Shown: in pieces, positions 61,619 to 64,000 of the stretch
How positions within the stretch are numbered: the first letter of the stretch is position 1
How the letters are laid out: every line of letters starts with the position of its first letter
NCBI GenBank assembly: GCA_027297435.1
Contig: JAPUIA010000139.1
Span: forward strand, 1 to 64,000
DNA: 64,000 nt
Source: Gammaproteobacteria bacterium
GTDB taxonomy: Bacteria; Pseudomonadota; Gammaproteobacteria; Pseudomonadales; Azotimanducaceae
Direction of reading: 5' to 3'
Program-made: the position numbers and the translations under genes
Notes under the pieces: model-generated
Database searches by the model: none
What the model was told of the DNA's origin: nothing
Seen by the model: only the letters and a program-made list of their open reading frames with translations

Positions 61619-61936
61619 ATGGATTTGGTGTTCAAGGCCCTCGCGGACCACAACCGGCGCGTGATTCTCGATCGACTGTTCGAGCACGACGGTCAATCCT
61701 TACAGGAACTTTGCCGACACGTCGAGTTCAGCCGCCAGGGCCTGTCGAAACACCTCGCGTTGCTGGAGGAGGCCGGCTTGGTCGTCTCGCAGTTTCAGGG
61801 ACGAGAGAAAAAACACTTTTTGAATCCCATTCCCATCCAGAACGTAGCCGAACGGTGGCTCGCCAAATATTCAGATGCTCAACTGACGGCCATAACGGCC
61901 CTCAAAGGGGCACTAGAGGAACAAGACCATGAGTAG
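61619..61936 (+). CDS. ArsR-family transcriptional regulator
   Basis: A 105-residue winged-helix repressor. The DNA-binding region is LQELCRHVEFSRQGLSKHLALLEEAGLVVSQ, and DLVFKALADHNRRVILDRL opens the domain. No metal-binding cysteine pair is obvious, so it may respond to a small molecule. It should repress itself and the SRPBCC gene through the palindrome in the promoter. ATG 61619 is chosen (ATG 61610 is also possible). It overlaps the next gene by 8 bases. Confidence 0.85.
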   Translation: MDLVFKALADHNRRVILDRLFEHDGQSLQELCRHVEFSRQGLSKHLALLEEAGLVVSQFQGREKKHFLNPIPIQNVAERWLAKYSDAQLTAITALKGALEEQDHE

Positions 61937-62381
61937 CAACTCGACGTACATATACGAAACCTATATTCGCGCACCCGCTGAACGGGTATGGCAGGCGCTG
62001 ACGTCGGCCGAGTTTACGTGCCAATATTTTCATGCCACCCACGTGGAGTCGACCTGGGAGCAGGGTGCACCGATACGCTACAAGTACGCGCCCGATGGAG
62101 ATGTTGCGGTCGAAGGCGAGGTCTTGGAGGCTCAGCCGCCTAACAAGCTCGCGATCACCTGGCACGTGCTCTACAACGAAGACGCAGCTCGAGAAACACC
62201 ATCACGGGTAACCTTCGAGATCGAAACACTCGACCAGCAAACGCGTCTACGCATCGTGCACGATCGGTTTGCCGAAGGCAGCGTGGTGCTGCCCGAGATA
62301 TCGCAAGGCTGGCCATGGATTCTATCGAGCTTGAAGTCCCTGTTGGAAACGGGTGAGGCGTTGCCACCGGCAACCGCATAA
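61929..62381 (+). CDS. SRPBCC (AHSA1-like) domain protein
   Basis: A 150-residue START-like ligand-binding protein of the AHSA1 group. IRAPAERVWQALTSAEFTCQYF and PRRVTFEIE-type motif (SRVTFEIETLDQQTRLRIVHDRF) are typical, ending GWPWILSSLKSLLETG. ArsR-SRPBCC pairs are common in proteobacteria, where the SRPBCC partner may bind or modify the inducer. The ATG overlaps the regulator by 8 bases. Ligand unknown. Confidence 0.85.
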   Translation: MSSNSTYIYETYIRAPAERVWQALTSAEFTCQYFHATHVESTWEQGAPIRYKYAPDGDVAVEGEVLEAQPPNKLAITWHVLYNEDAARETPSRVTFEIETLDQQTRLRIVHDRFAEGSVVLPEISQGWPWILSSLKSLLETGEALPPATA

Positions 62382-62449
62382 CCCGACTCACTTGCTCGTT
62401 GAACGTACATCCCGTAGCGTGGTGCGCTTGCACGCTGGGGGAAACGAAT

Positions 62450-63673
62450 ATGCGACTACGGTTTAGGAGACTTGCGGGAATCGCCTTGACCGGCACGCTA
62501 CTCGGTTGGATGTCGGTCGTGCTGGGCCACGGTACCGCGGGCGCTCCGGCCAAGTCCGCCCGCGCGATCGAGTTTCCTGATACCGATCAATATCAAACGT
62601 TAGTCGTCGACCTGCATACCCATAGCGTTTTTTCGGACGGTCACGTCTGGCCGAAGATTCGGGTCGGCGAGGCGTTGCGCGACGGACTGGACGCGTACGC
62701 CGTCACCGAGCACCTCGAATGGCAGCCACATTTGGCCGATATCCCGCACCCCGACCGCAACCGCTCGTACCAAGAGTCGGTTGCCGCAGCCGCGGGATCC
62801 GATCTCATCGTGATCAGCGGATCGGAAATCACCCGACGCGAGCCTGCCGGACACATGAACGCAGTGTTCATAGAAGACGCCAACGCCTTACTCAAGGTGG
62901 GAACGCCGCCCGAGGATTCGAGCGATACGATCGGTCATTTCTTGGCTGCCGATCAGTGGCCTCCCGAGCAAGCCGTCATGGCTGCAAGCGCGCAAGGCGC
63001 GTTCGTTTTCTGGAACCATCCCTACTACACGCGCATCTATCCCAACGCTGTTGCGAGAATGACCGATTTTCATCGCACACTCATCGATCAGGGCCACCTA
63101 CACGGGATCGAAGTGGTCAACGGCAACACATATTCAGAAGAGGCTTTTCAGATTGCCTTGGACTACGATCTCGCCCTCATCGGCGTATCGGACATCCACG
63201 ATCTCATCGACTGGGACTATCGGCCGGAAGCCGGTGGACACCGTCCGGTCAATCTAGTGTTTGCCGAGGAACGCACCGCTGAGGCCATCCAAGCAGCACT
63301 TTTTGCCCGACGCACGGTCATTTGGTTCAAAAACCTGCTGATCGGTCGCGCAGCGGATCTTGCGCCCCTGCTCGATGCATCGCTCGACATCGTCGACGCG
63401 CGCTACCGACCGGACCTCGAAATCGTCGACCTCACCATCGAGAACCACTCCGATGCGAACCTGGTGCTCAAGAACCTCACCGACTATACGTTCGTTGGGC
63501 ACGCCGACTACATCCAAGTGCCGCCACACGGCATGACCCGCGTCACGGTGCGGCCCGGCAAGGTAGTCGACACGCTCGAACTCGAATTCGAGGTGGTCAA
63601 CGCGTTGACGGCGCCAAAACAACACCCGCGCATGCGCTATTCGATACCGGTGGCAGACGTTCCCGAGCCTTAA
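62450..63673 (+). CDS. Exported PHP-domain phosphoesterase-like protein
   Basis: A 407-residue protein of the polymerase and histidinol phosphatase (PHP) type. Metal-site motifs: VVDLHTHSVFSDGHVW, YAVTEHLEW, ISGSEITRREPAGHMNAVF, FWNHPYY and IGVSDIHD. ATG 62450, with SD GGGGAAA, gives a signal peptide (LTGTLLGWMSVVLG), so it is probably periplasmic. The C-terminal 120 residues form a beta-rich domain of unknown role (DLTIENHSDANLVLKNLTDYTF). Substrate unknown. Confidence 0.8.
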   Translation: MRLRFRRLAGIALTGTLLGWMSVVLGHGTAGAPAKSARAIEFPDTDQYQTLVVDLHTHSVFSDGHVWPKIRVGEALRDGLDAYAVTEHLEWQPHLADIPHPDRNRSYQESVAAAAGSDLIVISGSEITRREPAGHMNAVFIEDANALLKVGTPPEDSSDTIGHFLAADQWPPEQAVMAASAQGAFVFWNHPYYTRIYPNAVARMTDFHRTLIDQGHLHGIEVVNGNTYSEEAFQIALDYDLALIGVSDIHDLIDWDYRPEAGGHRPVNLVFAEERTAEAIQAALFARRTVIWFKNLLIGRAADLAPLLDASLDIVDARYRPDLEIVDLTIENHSDANLVLKNLTDYTFVGHADYIQVPPHGMTRVTVRPGKVVDTLELEFEVVNALTAPKQHPRMRYSIPVADVPEP

Positions 63674-63827
63674 CGCGGGGACGGGAAAACCGGTACGTCC
63701 AATGGACGTGCGGCTTCTAGCCCGCTCGCCGTAGGCGCTTAAGACACCTTAAGAAACAATCACCTCCCCATCAGGCCTAATCGAGGTCGTCTGGCTAGTG
63801 TGTTCTCCAGCACAACGGAGAACCGCT

Positions 63828-64000
63828 ATGAACTCGAATCTCAATACCATCGCCATCGTTGCCGTCACACTGGTACTCACCGGTTGCGTGATCCAACCGC
63901 GCGGGCCCGATCCCCTGCAGCCAGGCGCTACCATTTCAATCCGTTCGGCCGATGTGAAACATGTCGACCTCGACGTCGACGGTCACGGTGCTGCGGTTGG
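63828..64000 (+). CDS. Predicted lipoprotein, 3' end outside window
   Basis: The first 57 residues of a gene that runs off the right edge. ATG 63828 has CGGAG eight bases upstream. The lipobox is LVLTGC, giving a lipoprotein. The mature start is CVIQPRGPDPLQPG, followed by SIRSADVKHVDLDVDGHG. No family can be assigned from this much. Upstream (63674-63827) two small inverted repeats are visible (ACGTCC/GGACGT near 63703 and CTTAAG/CTTAAG near 63738) without T-runs. Confidence 0.65.
   Translation, partial: MNSNLNTIAIVAVTLVLTGCVIQPRGPDPLQPGATISIRSADVKHVDLDVDGHGAAV

Noticed and set aside
1-64000. tRNA, rRNA, CRISPR arrays, insertion-sequence transposases and integrases
   Set aside because: Looked for cloverleaf patterns, spaced direct repeats and transposase motifs on both strands by eye; none found. 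A tRNAscan or CRISPR search was not run.

Overview
The window reads as a contiguous piece of a moderately GC-rich, densely coded gammaproteobacterial chromosome. The inference rests on a yejABEF-type peptide importer, a DUF454 (YbaN) protein, a CYP153 P450, an agmatine deiminase/N-carbamoylputrescine amidase pair, many short ATGA or TGATG gene overlaps, and REP-like palindromes with the core GGAGCGGCTTTAGCCGCGA. The gene content (alkane/fatty-acid enzymes, PQQ dehydrogenase, sulfatase, GH172, polyamine and D-glutamate catabolism) suits a free-living, probably marine or sediment heterotroph, but I cannot name the genus. No rRNA, tRNA, CRISPR array or transposase gene was found.

Bases 1-9.4 kb: a CYP153 P450 cut by the left edge; DUF454 plus NmrA-type reductase; a thioredoxin-fold protein whose frame is interrupted once by TGA exactly at the redox-active position (candidate selenoprotein, 1929-3029); an acyl-CoA ligase/sulfatase operon; an exported phosphoesterase; a PQQ dehydrogenase. 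9.5-20.9 kb: an NHL propeller protein, the yejABEF operon, a three-gene amidohydrolase/ATC hydrolase/DUF2855 operon, and an exported redoxin-cytochrome-monooxygenase-like fusion closed by a strong terminator. 21-29 kb: a single-chain biotin carboxylase (LCC type) with an esterase, GH172, and a TIR-TM-TPR protein. 29-34.7 kb: lipoproteins, a phosphoesterase, a sulfotransferase, a methyltransferase and a CPBP-like protein, separated by repeats.

34.7-47 kb is an amine/amino-acid region: a minus-strand operon (DadA-like oxidase, two PYROXD2-like oxidoreductases, a GcvT-like protein, a sodium symporter) facing a plus-strand agmatine operon (aguB-aguA-desaturase), followed by a glutamine synthetase-like gene lying between two gene remnants (PhyH and PYROXD2). 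47-53.5 kb: two MFS-type transporters, an acyl-CoA ligase and a gamma-glutamyltransferase. 53.5-61.4 kb: a lysine-catabolism-like operon (ALDH7, saccharopine dehydrogenase-like, MscS, DUF3500) and a dgcN-dgcA-aminotransferase operon for D-glutamate or related D-amino acids. 61.5-64 kb: an ArsR/SRPBCC pair with a palindromic operator placed inside its promoter, a PHP-domain protein, and a lipoprotein cut by the right edge.

The most notable signals are the in-frame UGA of the U-G-C redoxin, a cluster of five hairpins bounded by direct repeats at 30265-30436, and the repeated finding that repeats (REP pairs, a 32-bp palindrome, short tandem repeats, the hairpin cluster) sit on stop codons and supply the last residues of genes.
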